Made by a program: the position numbers and the translations under genes. A DNA stretch of 64,000 bases, taken from JAGOUN01 sp040389005. GTDB lineage: Bacteria; Pseudomonadota; Gammaproteobacteria; JAGOUN01. The stretch lies in the NCBI GenBank assembly GCA_040389005.1, contig JAZKAS010000009.1, positions 11,080 through 75,079 of the forward strand, written 5' to 3'. Below the pieces are notes generated by a model that ran no database searches, had not been told where the DNA came from, and saw only the letters and a list, made by a program, of their open reading frames with translations. This document shows, in pieces, positions 6,993 to 15,496 of this stretch; within the stretch, counting starts at the first letter, position 1, and each line of letters starts with the position of its first letter.

Positions 6993-8421
6993 TAGCGTGT
7001 TGATTTTTATATGTCTTAGCCATCTTCAAAGCAATTTCTAGCTTATCCATCAACTCATGCAACTCTTTATTCCCAGCACTACAAGTAATACGAACATACC
7101 CTAATTTATTACTCATACCGAAGTATGAAAACGGCGCAATCATGACTCCATAAGTAAACAAAAGATGATAAATAATTTCTTCATCTGTCTCAATTAGTGA
7201 GACTTCATCCTCCTGCACATGTTTGCGCTTGATAGCTCGAAAACAAGCAGTATTGATAGGAGTACCAATCAAATCACTTAAATTAGCAATCGCATAAAAC
7301 GAACCTGCCGCATGATAATTTAGATCTGGCATCTGAGCACCAAGCTCTTTTATTCTGCGCTCAACAAAAACAATTTGTGGTGCATAGTAATTCATTAATT
7401 TACGCTGTTTCTTTAGCGTTAATTTCTCCATAGCATGCGAAAAAGCAAACTGCAGCGATTTCGGCGCATGGCCACAAATACTAACATTTTCGCTTACTAA
7501 CTCTTCCATTAATTTATTATCAAACACAACCGCAACGGCCATTCGCTCACCTGCTGCTGAAAGCGCTTTGGTAGCAGAGCGTATTAAAATAATTCTATTT
7601 TTCAAATCAGGCGCAACAGAAAGTAAAGATACTCTTTTTCCATCTAAACGCATTTCGGCGTACGCTTCATCTAAGATAATATGCAGCAAAGGATATTTAC
7701 GCAATACTTCAGCGATTGCTTCTAATTCGCTTTTACTAAGTGCCGTCGCTAATGGATTATTCGGATCACAAAGTAAAAATGCGCTAGGAAAACCGCCATC
7801 TTTTTCTCCCAGTCTATAAGCGGACTGAATAGAATTTTCAAGTTGATTTGCATTCAGTTTATAACCTGGAGAATTCATCACCGAAATTTCAAACAAATTA
7901 TTTTGCCGATGAGAGCCCTGATAAAGAGAATAATAGGGAAACTGAGTTAAAATTCTGCCATTGGGCATCTTTCTATTAATAACGTTAAATATAATATGCA
8001 ATGCTGCTGCACCACCAACGGTAAATAAAATATTTTTCTCATTGATATTAACTTCTTTTCCATACCACTGATTTAGTGCGCTCGCCATTTTTGTGCGTGC
8101 AGGCAATTCACCTTGTGGAGAACCATAACCTATAGCCGGAGATAATGATGTCACAAAATCTTGCGAATTAAAAAAAGGTAAATATTTAAAAAGATTTAAT
8201 CCTACTGTCGCTATAGTAGAACGAATTGCTAAACCAAACCAATACCAAGCAACCGAAAACGCAGTGTCTCCATCTAAAGGGTAGGTCGGACGCCCCATAC
8301 CCACAGCATGAGTTTTACTCATACCTTCAAGCTCAAGCTGCTGAGTCCACAANNNNNNNNNNTTAGTAACATTTTCATCATTCCCTAATAGTGAAATCAT
8401 ATTCGACAAATCCTGAAACAA
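6925..8421 (-). CDS. PLP-dependent aminotransferase, class I/II fold, interrupted by an assembly gap
   Basis: About 498 residues, longer than the usual 390-430 of the family. Fold-type I hallmarks: GGAAALHIIF (PLP phosphate region), CDPNNPLATAL (Asn-Pro), ILDEAYAEM (Asp/Tyr), IRSATKALSAAGERM with the Schiff-base Lys, and the C-terminal VRITCSAG whose Arg binds substrate carboxylate. A 10-N gap near the N-terminus (8353-8362) hides a few residues; the frame is kept if the true length is 1 modulo 3. It resembles Legionella class I/II aminotransferases; the substrate is unknown. Divergent from kinase B and tail-overlapping kinase A. Confidence 0.85.
   Translation of the reverse strand: MFQDLSNMISLLGNDENVTXXXXLWTQQLELEGMSKTHAVGMGRPTYPLDGDTAFSVAWYWFGLAIRSTIATVGLNLFKYLPFFNSQDFVTSLSPAIGYGSPQGELPARTKMASALNQWYGKEVNINEKNILFTVGGAAALHIIFNVINRKMPNGRILTQFPYYSLYQGSHRQNNLFEISVMNSPGYKLNANQLENSIQSAYRLGEKDGGFPSAFLLCDPNNPLATALSKSELEAIAEVLRKYPLLHIILDEAYAEMRLDGKRVSLLSVAPDLKNRIILIRSATKALSAAGERMAVAVVFDNKLMEELVSENVSICGHAPKSLQFAFSHAMEKLTLKKQRKLMNYYAPQIVFVERRIKELGAQMPDLNYHAAGSFYAIANLSDLIGTPINTACFRAIKRKHVQEDEVSLIETDEEIIYHLLFTYGVMIAPFSYFGMSNKLGYVRITCSAGNKELHELMDKLEIALKMAKTYKNQHATKAPKYPLYSQVPEDSPAFLLA
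8353..8362. other. Assembly gap (10 N)
   Basis: Ten N inside the N-terminal part of the aminotransferase gene. The standard placeholder length means the true gap size is unknown. Confidence 0.97.
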
Positions 8422-8433
8422 TTTAATCTTTGT

Positions 8434-8463
8434 TTGTTCAAAAAGCCCAGCAAGAGGTATATT
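8434..8463 (+). promoter_or_regulatory. Possible promoter of kinase B
   Basis: TTGTTC (8434-8439), 18-nt spacer, TATATT (8458-8463), about 33 nt before the kinase start. A weak -35 makes this tentative. Confidence 0.3.
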
Positions 8464-8495
8464 ATAGAAGTTAGCTTAAGGAATGATGAAGTAGC

Positions 8496-10512
8496 ATGGT
8501 TGGAAATAGTACAATTAAAGAATTTAGTGCGTTCTTATCACAATTAGCCGAAAGGAGTGAGCATGTTTACTGGCTAAGCAGCCCTGATCTAGAATCCATT
8601 CAGTACATCAGTCCTGCCTATGAAAAAATATGGGGTAGAAAGCTAGAAGAACTTTACAACGACCCCGAAAAGTGGATTACTTTTTTACATCCTGAAGATG
8701 CTGAGCATCACCATCCCATTCATGTCATGAAAGACCGCATTAAACAACTTGGGCAAGCGGCAAAATACAACGAAGACTACCGAATCATCCGCCCCGATGG
8801 AGAAGTTCGCTGGATCATGGATAGAGGCTTTCCTATTTATGACCCTCAGGGTAATTGCCTTGGGATTACCGGCGTTGCTTTAGACGTTACCAAAGAAAAA
8901 GAGGCTGAATTAAAACTTGCAAAAGCCAAAATACAAGCCGAAGCCGCCAACCGCGCCAAAACAGAATTCCTCGCCAATATGAGTCACGATGTCAAAACAC
9001 CGTTATCTGGCGTGATAGGTATGGCAGACCTAATTGCGCATGATTCCACTGGAAAAGAAAAGCAACGTGGTGAAGCAATTCATTCTTGTGGATTACAATT
9101 ACTCTCTTTTTTTAATGATTGTTTGGAGTTATCAAAATTAGAAATGCTCGAATGGGCAGGAATGGAAGAAAATTTTTCTTTAACAACTTTGCTAGAACAA
9201 ATTCATGATTTACTCGCACCTACCGCNNNNNNNNNNTACAATTGAAATCGATCCTACTTTGCCACAAGCGGTGCGCGGCCATCATGCTAGTATTTATCGT
9301 ATTTTATTAAATTTAACCGGTAATGCGTTAAAATTTACAAAAACAGGTTCGGTGCAACTTCGTGCATTTTTATCAGAAACAATCGCTGCGAATCAAGTTC
9401 GAGTGGGTTTAGAAGTAAAAGATACTGGCATTGGCATTCCGGAAGATCAACACGAAATTATTTTTGAAAAATTAAAACGCTTGACACCTTCATATGAAGG
9501 AAAAATCGAAGGCAGTGGCATTGGTTTATATATTGTTGATCAATATGTTAAGCGCATGAATGGTATTGTAGAAGTTGAAAGCGCGCTGGGAAAAGGCAGC
9601 ACATTCACCGTTTTATTACCTTTATCAATTGCACCAGATATTTCTACCGCTAGTGTGAATGAAACTCAATCGCAGCCTATCACTTCATCCTCTATCACTT
9701 TTAAACCAACAGCGAGTGAACATAAGAAAACCCTCCCTGCGAATGCGCCGCGAATTTTTCTAGTCGAAGATAATCCTTTAATTCAACATGTGACAGAAGC
9801 TTTATTAAATGGCGCAGGTTTTTCGGTGGATATCGCTGGCACCGGTGCCGAAGCGTTAGAAAAATTTTCACCTGGAAAATATGGCCTCGTGTATATGGAT
9901 ATTGGATTGCCAGATCAAGATGGTTACTCGGTTGCGCATGCTATTCGTGAAAAAGAAAAATCACTCGCAACACCCATCATCGCACTCACTGCGCACGGCG
10001 CACTTGATGTCGAACGATTTTGTAGTCGCGCAGGCATGCAAGGTGTTTTAAGCAAACCCCTTACACGCGAACAAGCAACCAGTGTTTGGGAACGGTATGG
10101 CTTAGGAAAATCAGAAAAAGTCGATGGACTTACAATGATAGAAAATACCGATAAAACACCGGTGGCCTCACAAATTATCGATATAAAAGGCACGGCCAGC
10201 TTATTAGGCTCAAAAGACCGTGCAAAAGAATTGCTGACACTTTGGTTTGAAATGTTAACAAAACGATTTTTACCAGCACTGCATGATCTTATAAGCAAAC
10301 ACGATATTGAGGGATTGCGCCATGAATTACATGCGATGCTGGGAAGTTTGTGTTATGTCAAAACGCCACTCTTGAACCAAGCGTTGCTTGAATTACAAAC
10401 GGCAACGAGAAATCATCCACAAGAAATTGAGAATGCGTATCAACGGGTATTACAAGAATCACAACGGTTTATTGACCAGTATCAAAAGCAACTTATATCA
10501 AAGAGCCATTGA
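8496..10512 (+). CDS. Hybrid sensor kinase PAS-HisKA-HATPase-REC-Hpt (kinase B), interrupted by an assembly gap
   Basis: Soluble phosphorelay kinase. A PAS fold (about 15-130; VYWLSSPDLE, DYRIIRPDGEVRWIMDRG) is followed by HisKA with His164 (NMSHDVKTPLSG) and a HATPase (GNALKFT, DTGIGIPEDQ, GSGIGLYIVDQYV). A receiver follows (FLVEDNPLIQHV, acceptor in YMDIGLPDQDG, LSKPL), then a C-terminal Hpt with His in LRHELHAMLGSL. The 10-N gap at 9227-9236 shifts the frame. From its paralogue at 15497-18136, which reads QMKGLDLM at the same place, the real gap should be roughly 21-24 nt. It is one gene, not two. An AAGGA lies 13 nt before the ATG, rather far. Confidence 0.88.
9227..9236. other. Assembly gap (10 N)
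   Basis: Lies between the HisKA and HATPase regions of kinase B and breaks the reading frame. Comparison with the paralogous kinase suggests about seven or eight missing codons. Confidence 0.97.
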
Positions 10513-10546
10513 AAGCGATAAGCATCATATTTTCTAATTATTACTT

Positions 10547-10576
10547 GCTCACAAGTGACATATGTCACTTATGAGC
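10547..10576. promoter_or_regulatory. 30-bp near-perfect palindrome, probable operator
   Basis: Two 15-bp arms meet at AT with no spacer and one mismatch (core AGTGACATATGTCACT). It ends 6 nt before the start codon of the broken AAA ATPase and was probably the operator or transcript hairpin of that gene. Confidence 0.6.
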
Positions 10577-10582
10577 ATTTTT

Positions 10583-10753
10583 ATGAGCCCCAAGAAGACG
10601 TTTACAGGTCGTGAGCGAGAACTAACTCAGTTAAAAAACTTCAGTCGTCAGCCTGGGTCGTAGTTAGCTGTGATTAAGGGACGGCGGCGAGTAAGGAAGA
10701 GCCGATTAATTCAAGAGTTTGCCCAAGATCGTTTTTTTGAAAATAAAACTTAA
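10583..10753 (+). pseudogene. Decayed AAA ATPase fragment
   Basis: The frame reads MSPKKTFTGRERELTQLKNF, an in-frame TAG at 10661, then LAVIKGRRRVRKSRLIQEFA and a stop at 10751. GREREL followed by VIxGRRRxGKSRLI is the N-terminal signature of the archaeal-type AAA ATPase family (PF01637-like). Here the P-loop Gly is Arg (GRRRVRKS), there is a premature stop, and all sequence beyond Walker A is missing. It is a truncated remnant between kinase B and the SNF2 gene. Confidence 0.8.
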
Positions 10754-10758
10754 AAAAA

Positions 10759-13700
10759 TCATTCCAACGGATCAAACAAACACTGCAAATCATCTTCATT
10801 CATTTTGAATTTACTATCAGATGCATGCTCAGAAAATAATCCTTCCATCAATGCACGTTTGTTGCGTTGCATAGCGAGGATTTTTTCTTCAACCGTGCCC
10901 TTGGTCACGAGCTTATAAACAAACACTGTTTTATTTTGACCAATACGATGCGCGCGATCGGTCGCCTGATTTTCGACAGCAGGGTTCCACCAAGGATCGT
11001 AATGGATCACGGTATCAGCTGCGGTAAGGTTTAAACCTGTACCTCCCGCTTTGAGGCTGATTAAAAACAAAGACACTTCGCCGCTTTGAAATTGTTGTAC
11101 CGGCGTCTGGCGATCTTTAGTTTGCCCAGTGAGTTTGACGTAGTGGATCGCGCGTTGATGCAACACTTCTTCAATAAGCGCGAGCATTTCAGTGAACTGT
11201 GAAAACAATAAAATACGCCGACCTTCTGCGAGCATTTCGGTAATTAATTCTATCAGCAACTCAAGTTTCGCAGATTTAACGGTTTCTTTTTGTAATGTGG
11301 AAATTTTTAAGAGACGTGGATCACAACATACTTGTCGTAATTTTAATAACGCTTCTAAAATAAAAATATGGCTGCGCCCCAACCCCAAACTGGCAATTTG
11401 GGTACGCACCTTTTTCTCCATGGTGATACGAATCGTTTCATATAAATCACGCTGCGAGCCCTCAAGCTCAACATGTCGAATAATCTCAACTTTTTCAGGC
11501 AACTCTTGCAGGACCTTGTCTTTGGTACGACGTAATAAAAAAGGAGCAACGCGACGATTTAAATGCGCGCGGCGTTCTGCGTCATTGTGCTTTTCAATAG
11601 GGGTGCGAAATAATCGCGTGAATTGTCGTTGCTCACCTAGTAATCCAGGCATCATGAAATGAAATAACGACCAAAGTTCACCGAGATGATTTTCCATCGG
11701 CGTTCCAGTCAAACATAAACGATGTCTTGCCTTAAGTTGCAAAGCAATTTGTGCCGATTGACTGCGCGCATTCTTAATAAATTGTGCTTCATCTAAAATA
11801 AGATAATAAAAAGTTTGTTTCAATAAAATTTCTTGATCGTGAACCAACAAAGGATACGTTGTTAAAATTAAATCGTAAGAAGCAATGTCTTCATAAACAA
11901 GTTTTCGAGAAGCTCCGTGTAATAATAACACTTTTAAATCAGGCGCGAATCGCTGCGCTTCCGCACACCAATTAAACATCAAACTGGTAGGTGCGACGAT
12001 TAAACACGGCCCATTCATGCGACCACTGGTTTTCTCCAGTAACAAATGTGAAAGTGCTTGGACAGTTTTTCCAAGCCCCATATCATCCGCTAAAATTCCA
12101 CTTAATTCATATTCACGTAAAAATTGCAACCAACTCAAACCTTCGATTTGGTAAGGACGTAATTCGCCCTGAAATTCTGCAGAGGGTTGCACGGTTTCAA
12201 TGCCTTTAAAATTCGTGAGTTTTTCTCCCATTCTTCTCAGGCGCTCTCCCCCCACCCAACGTAGTTGCGCCGCACCCATGGCTTTTTCTAATTCAATTAA
12301 ACGCACGGCTTGCAATGTTGAAAGCCGTAGCTTTGCTTCATCACTTAAACTATCAGCATCATAAAGCTCAATAAATATATTTAAAATATGCCGAACGCGA
12401 TCTGCAGGTAGAGAAATGTATCGACCATCGGATAATTCGGCATAAATCGACTCTGTTTGATTCGCAATCCATGCTTGTGGATTTTTTGAAAAATCTCCAG
12501 GTAAATTTTTTAATAATTTGTGCAATACGGGCAACAAATTTATTTTCTCACCTTTAAGCGTAATCCCTAATTCCAAACCAAACCAATCGTAACCACCGGC
12601 CTCTTCTTCAACGGACGTATACCAGTCATCAATATCGTCCATGACAATTTGGTAAGGATAGTCAAAAGCCAAATCAATTTTCCAACCTTGCGCTTTTAAA
12701 ATAGGTAAATCACTTCCCACAAAACTGATGGGATCATAGTGAGCTTCATTCATCAAAAAATAATGAGGATTAGATCGATTATGAACGGAAAAATCATGCA
12801 TTTCTGAAATGGAGGTCCAGCCAAATGAACGCAATGTTTTCAAATAGGCCGCTTCTTTCGTGATATTACGCTGCATACGAATTTTTTTCTCAGCCGAAAC
12901 TGATTCAATAATAATATTCGTATTTTTATCAGAAACTTTCACGCCCCGATAATCAAAGCATAACTCTGCAACCGCTCGTTCTGCAAAAGTAGGACGCCAG
13001 TTATTTTTCGCTTGTGCAGGCTCCATAATTTTTTCTCGAAACAATCGAAGATAAGGAGTGGGTGAAACCACTTCAAAAGATTGATCCGCGGAGAGTTTTG
13101 GCAACTGAATAGGGAATTTTTTTTGATGACGCATGAGTTTATCAGCCACTTTTTCCGCTTGTGCAACGGAAATTTTTGGCATAGAAATTAATAGCATCAT
13201 TTCGGAAAAATGCATAGTTGTATTAATTTTTCCGATAGCGCCCGTTTTCTTATGAAAATACCAAATATGCTGAATGTTAAATAATTGCAACGAGTCTTGC
13301 TCGGGATGATAGCGTAAGACTTGCGTACCTTGCGCATTCATTTCCCAATACCAGTCAACGTCAATTGCTTCACCCAATTTTAGTATACGCCCTGATTCTT
13401 TTTCAAAACGACACAGACCGGTCGACAATATTTTTGAAAAAATTGCTTCGCCTTCTTCGCCAAACAATGTGTATTGCCGCTCACCACGATAATTACCGCC
13501 ACCGTCGGGATACATCGCTTGCATACCCTCTAACTCCATGCACAGTTCTTTATTTTTTTCATCTAAACTTTCTCTATGTTTCGCAAGATGAAAAGGTTTA
13601 TAAGTACCCACTTTTTCTGATTTCAATACTTTCGCAAAATAAATGGTAATTTGCGCTTCAATTTGCGAAGAATAGTAAGAAGAATGAATTGAAAAAAAAT

Positions 13701-14154
13701 AGCAAAAATAATGAATTTCTTTTTTCAAAAGATGGCGAGGCGCGCGATGGATTTGCGCGGGTAGTCGAGCGACGGCATTGTCTAGCGTCGCTAACCAACG
13801 CGTGAGTTCAGAATCATCCTGTTGCTGAGTCACTTCGGGCTTCGCAGGAGATTCTTGTGCAATTACCGCAAACAATGTCGCCACCACGTGCTTACAGTTA
13901 TAAACCATCGGACAAGTACAATTACCTGATATATTGGGACCCTGCTTTGCACTAGCACGCGTCAAAGTCACATTAACATCATAGATCTTTTGCCCCTGAA
14001 CGGCGGCACAAATAATAACATTATTTACATCTTCTTGAAAAATCTCGATATCACTAACACGACCCGCAGCAAAATATTCTTGCCCGCGTTGATAACTCAA
14101 ACTTCCAAATGAAGATTTAAGGTTAGTTGCATTCAACTGGTCTATTAGCATCAA
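10759..14154 (-). CDS. SNF2-family helicase/ATPase with SWIM zinc finger
   Basis: 1131 residues. An N-terminal SWIM zinc finger (about 70-92, CTCPMVYNCKHVVATL, CxCx6CxH) is followed by a long bacterial-SNF2 middle region and a C-terminal SF2 motor. Motor motifs are Walker A ILADDMGLGKTVQAL (about 690), Walker B LILDEAQFIKN (about 788), motif III LTGTPMENHLGELWS, and motifs V/VI LKAGGTGLNLTAADTV and DRAHRIGQ. Such proteins are ATP-driven DNA translocases; bacterial versions are linked to transcription and RNA-polymerase recycling but the exact role is unsettled. The start is MMLIDQLNATN at 14154. It looks intact and single-copy. Confidence 0.93.
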   Translation of the reverse strand: MMLIDQLNATNLKSSFGSLSYQRGQEYFAAGRVSDIEIFQEDVNNVIICAAVQGQKIYDVNVTLTRASAKQGPNISGNCTCPMVYNCKHVVATLFAVIAQESPAKPEVTQQQDDSELTRWLATLDNAVARLPAQIHRAPRHLLKKEIHYFCYFFSIHSSYYSSQIEAQITIYFAKVLKSEKVGTYKPFHLAKHRESLDEKNKELCMELEGMQAMYPDGGGNYRGERQYTLFGEEGEAIFSKILSTGLCRFEKESGRILKLGEAIDVDWYWEMNAQGTQVLRYHPEQDSLQLFNIQHIWYFHKKTGAIGKINTTMHFSEMMLLISMPKISVAQAEKVADKLMRHQKKFPIQLPKLSADQSFEVVSPTPYLRLFREKIMEPAQAKNNWRPTFAERAVAELCFDYRGVKVSDKNTNIIIESVSAEKKIRMQRNITKEAAYLKTLRSFGWTSISEMHDFSVHNRSNPHYFLMNEAHYDPISFVGSDLPILKAQGWKIDLAFDYPYQIVMDDIDDWYTSVEEEAGGYDWFGLELGITLKGEKINLLPVLHKLLKNLPGDFSKNPQAWIANQTESIYAELSDGRYISLPADRVRHILNIFIELYDADSLSDEAKLRLSTLQAVRLIELEKAMGAAQLRWVGGERLRRMGEKLTNFKGIETVQPSAEFQGELRPYQIEGLSWLQFLREYELSGILADDMGLGKTVQALSHLLLEKTSGRMNGPCLIVAPTSLMFNWCAEAQRFAPDLKVLLLHGASRKLVYEDIASYDLILTTYPLLVHDQEILLKQTFYYLILDEAQFIKNARSQSAQIALQLKARHRLCLTGTPMENHLGELWSLFHFMMPGLLGEQRQFTRLFRTPIEKHNDAERRAHLNRRVAPFLLRRTKDKVLQELPEKVEIIRHVELEGSQRDLYETIRITMEKKVRTQIASLGLGRSHIFILEALLKLRQVCCDPRLLKISTLQKETVKSAKLELLIELITEMLAEGRRILLFSQFTEMLALIEEVLHQRAIHYVKLTGQTKDRQTPVQQFQSGEVSLFLISLKAGGTGLNLTAADTVIHYDPWWNPAVENQATDRAHRIGQNKTVFVYKLVTKGTVEEKILAMQRNKRALMEGLFSEHASDSKFKMNEDDLQCLFDPLE

Positions 14155-14220
14155 TTCAGATCATCTCTAAAAATATGACCGAGCATTATATCAGATATTT
14201 TGCTCTTTGGGCAGACTTTG

Positions 14221-15465
14221 TCATTGATTCTCTTTACGAAGCTGTGAATAATCAATCATTGCAAATAATTCTGCGTCTGAAATCTGCTGAGTCACAAAAT
14301 TTCTAAAATAATTTTTTAAGGTACCTTCGTGATGAAAACCAAGTCGTTTGGCAAGATTTAAACTGCGTGCATTTTCTTGAGAAATATAAAGTTGAAGAGA
14401 TTTCGCATTTCGCTTAGCAAATGCATATCGAATTACCGCAAAGACAGCTTCAAACGCATAACCATGACCGACATGTCGAGTATCAAGCCAATAACCAAGT
14501 TGTAAACTTGGCACAGCCCAATCAGTTACTTTAAACCATACTTCGCCTAAAACATTTTTCTGATCTCTATCCCAAACAAGAAAAAATATATACTCAGAAG
14601 CTAATACGTCGTTACCTGCATCTGTGCCTTCATTGACATGTTTTTGTAATTGCCTGCGCGTTAAATCTTTTTTTGCCCAAGAAAAAAAAGGGCTCACTTC
14701 GTTAAGCGACGCCATAAGCGCGGTATATAATTTTTCAGTATCTTGCATGCGAGGCGCGCGCAAACACAATCGCTTGGTTTGCATAACGGGCAATTTTTCT
14801 GCATTTGTAAATACTGGCTTTGGCACGAAATGCTCTTCCGTTGGGACTTCTTTTATTTTTACCGACAGATCTTGTTCCCATGAAACTTCAAGCGGTGACA
14901 ACATTGTGGTCTCTGTGCAGGAAAACAATAATCCATCTGAAGGTAATTTTGTACTACAATCTAAGCAAATGTTATGTAATTTTGCTTCAAACACATAACC
15001 ACTTCGCGTAGCAACGGCAGCACTTTTTTCATTTTCAATTTGCGTACAAATTTGTGCACGAATTGCTTTCAATCCATCCAATGCATAGCGTGTCAATGCA
15101 TTGACAAGTTCTTTTGCCAACCCTTGACCTTCAAATCTTGAATCAATCCAATAACCAATTTCAAAACACGGTCGAACCAAATCTGTATGTTCGTTATACC
15201 CTGAAACAGAAATGATTTTTTGACTTTCTTTATGAATGACAATCAAAGGAAAATCTTTAGACGTTTGCGCTTGCCAATGTTCATAGCCACCATGAACAAA
15301 TTGTTGCGTTGCATTAAAGCTAGTATCACGCGCCCAAGGCATCCAACGGCGTAACGCAACAGCAGATCGCTCAATCGATTCATGCAACGCAAATTCATCG
15401 CCGAGTTGTACTGGGCGAATAATTAAGCGCGGGGTTTCAATGTGATGAAGCTGGTAAAGATTCAT
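14221..15465 (-). CDS. Tandem two-domain GNAT acetyltransferase (RimJ/RimL type)
   Basis: 414 residues made of two GNAT domains, each beginning with the typical ETxRLxxR-like strand: ETPRLIIRPVQ near residue 10 and QTKRLCLRAPR near 230. Each has the acetyl-CoA region (RFEGQGLAKELVNAL in domain 1, RHVGHGYAFEAVFAV in domain 2) and the later NxxS/LAxxxGF segment (NARSLNLAKRLGFHHEG in domain 2). RimJ/RimL-like enzymes acetylate protein N-termini or small amines; the substrate here is unknown. A natural fusion or tandem duplication of a normally single-domain enzyme of about 180 residues; domain 1 is the more diverged. Confidence 0.85.
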   Translation of the reverse strand: MNLYQLHHIETPRLIIRPVQLGDEFALHESIERSAVALRRWMPWARDTSFNATQQFVHGGYEHWQAQTSKDFPLIVIHKESQKIISVSGYNEHTDLVRPCFEIGYWIDSRFEGQGLAKELVNALTRYALDGLKAIRAQICTQIENEKSAAVATRSGYVFEAKLHNICLDCSTKLPSDGLLFSCTETTMLSPLEVSWEQDLSVKIKEVPTEEHFVPKPVFTNAEKLPVMQTKRLCLRAPRMQDTEKLYTALMASLNEVSPFFSWAKKDLTRRQLQKHVNEGTDAGNDVLASEYIFFLVWDRDQKNVLGEVWFKVTDWAVPSLQLGYWLDTRHVGHGYAFEAVFAVIRYAFAKRNAKSLQLYISQENARSLNLAKRLGFHHEGTLKNYFRNFVTQQISDAELFAMIDYSQLRKENQ

Positions 15466-15496
15466 AAGGCCACTTTTCTACTTATTCATCATCCGA

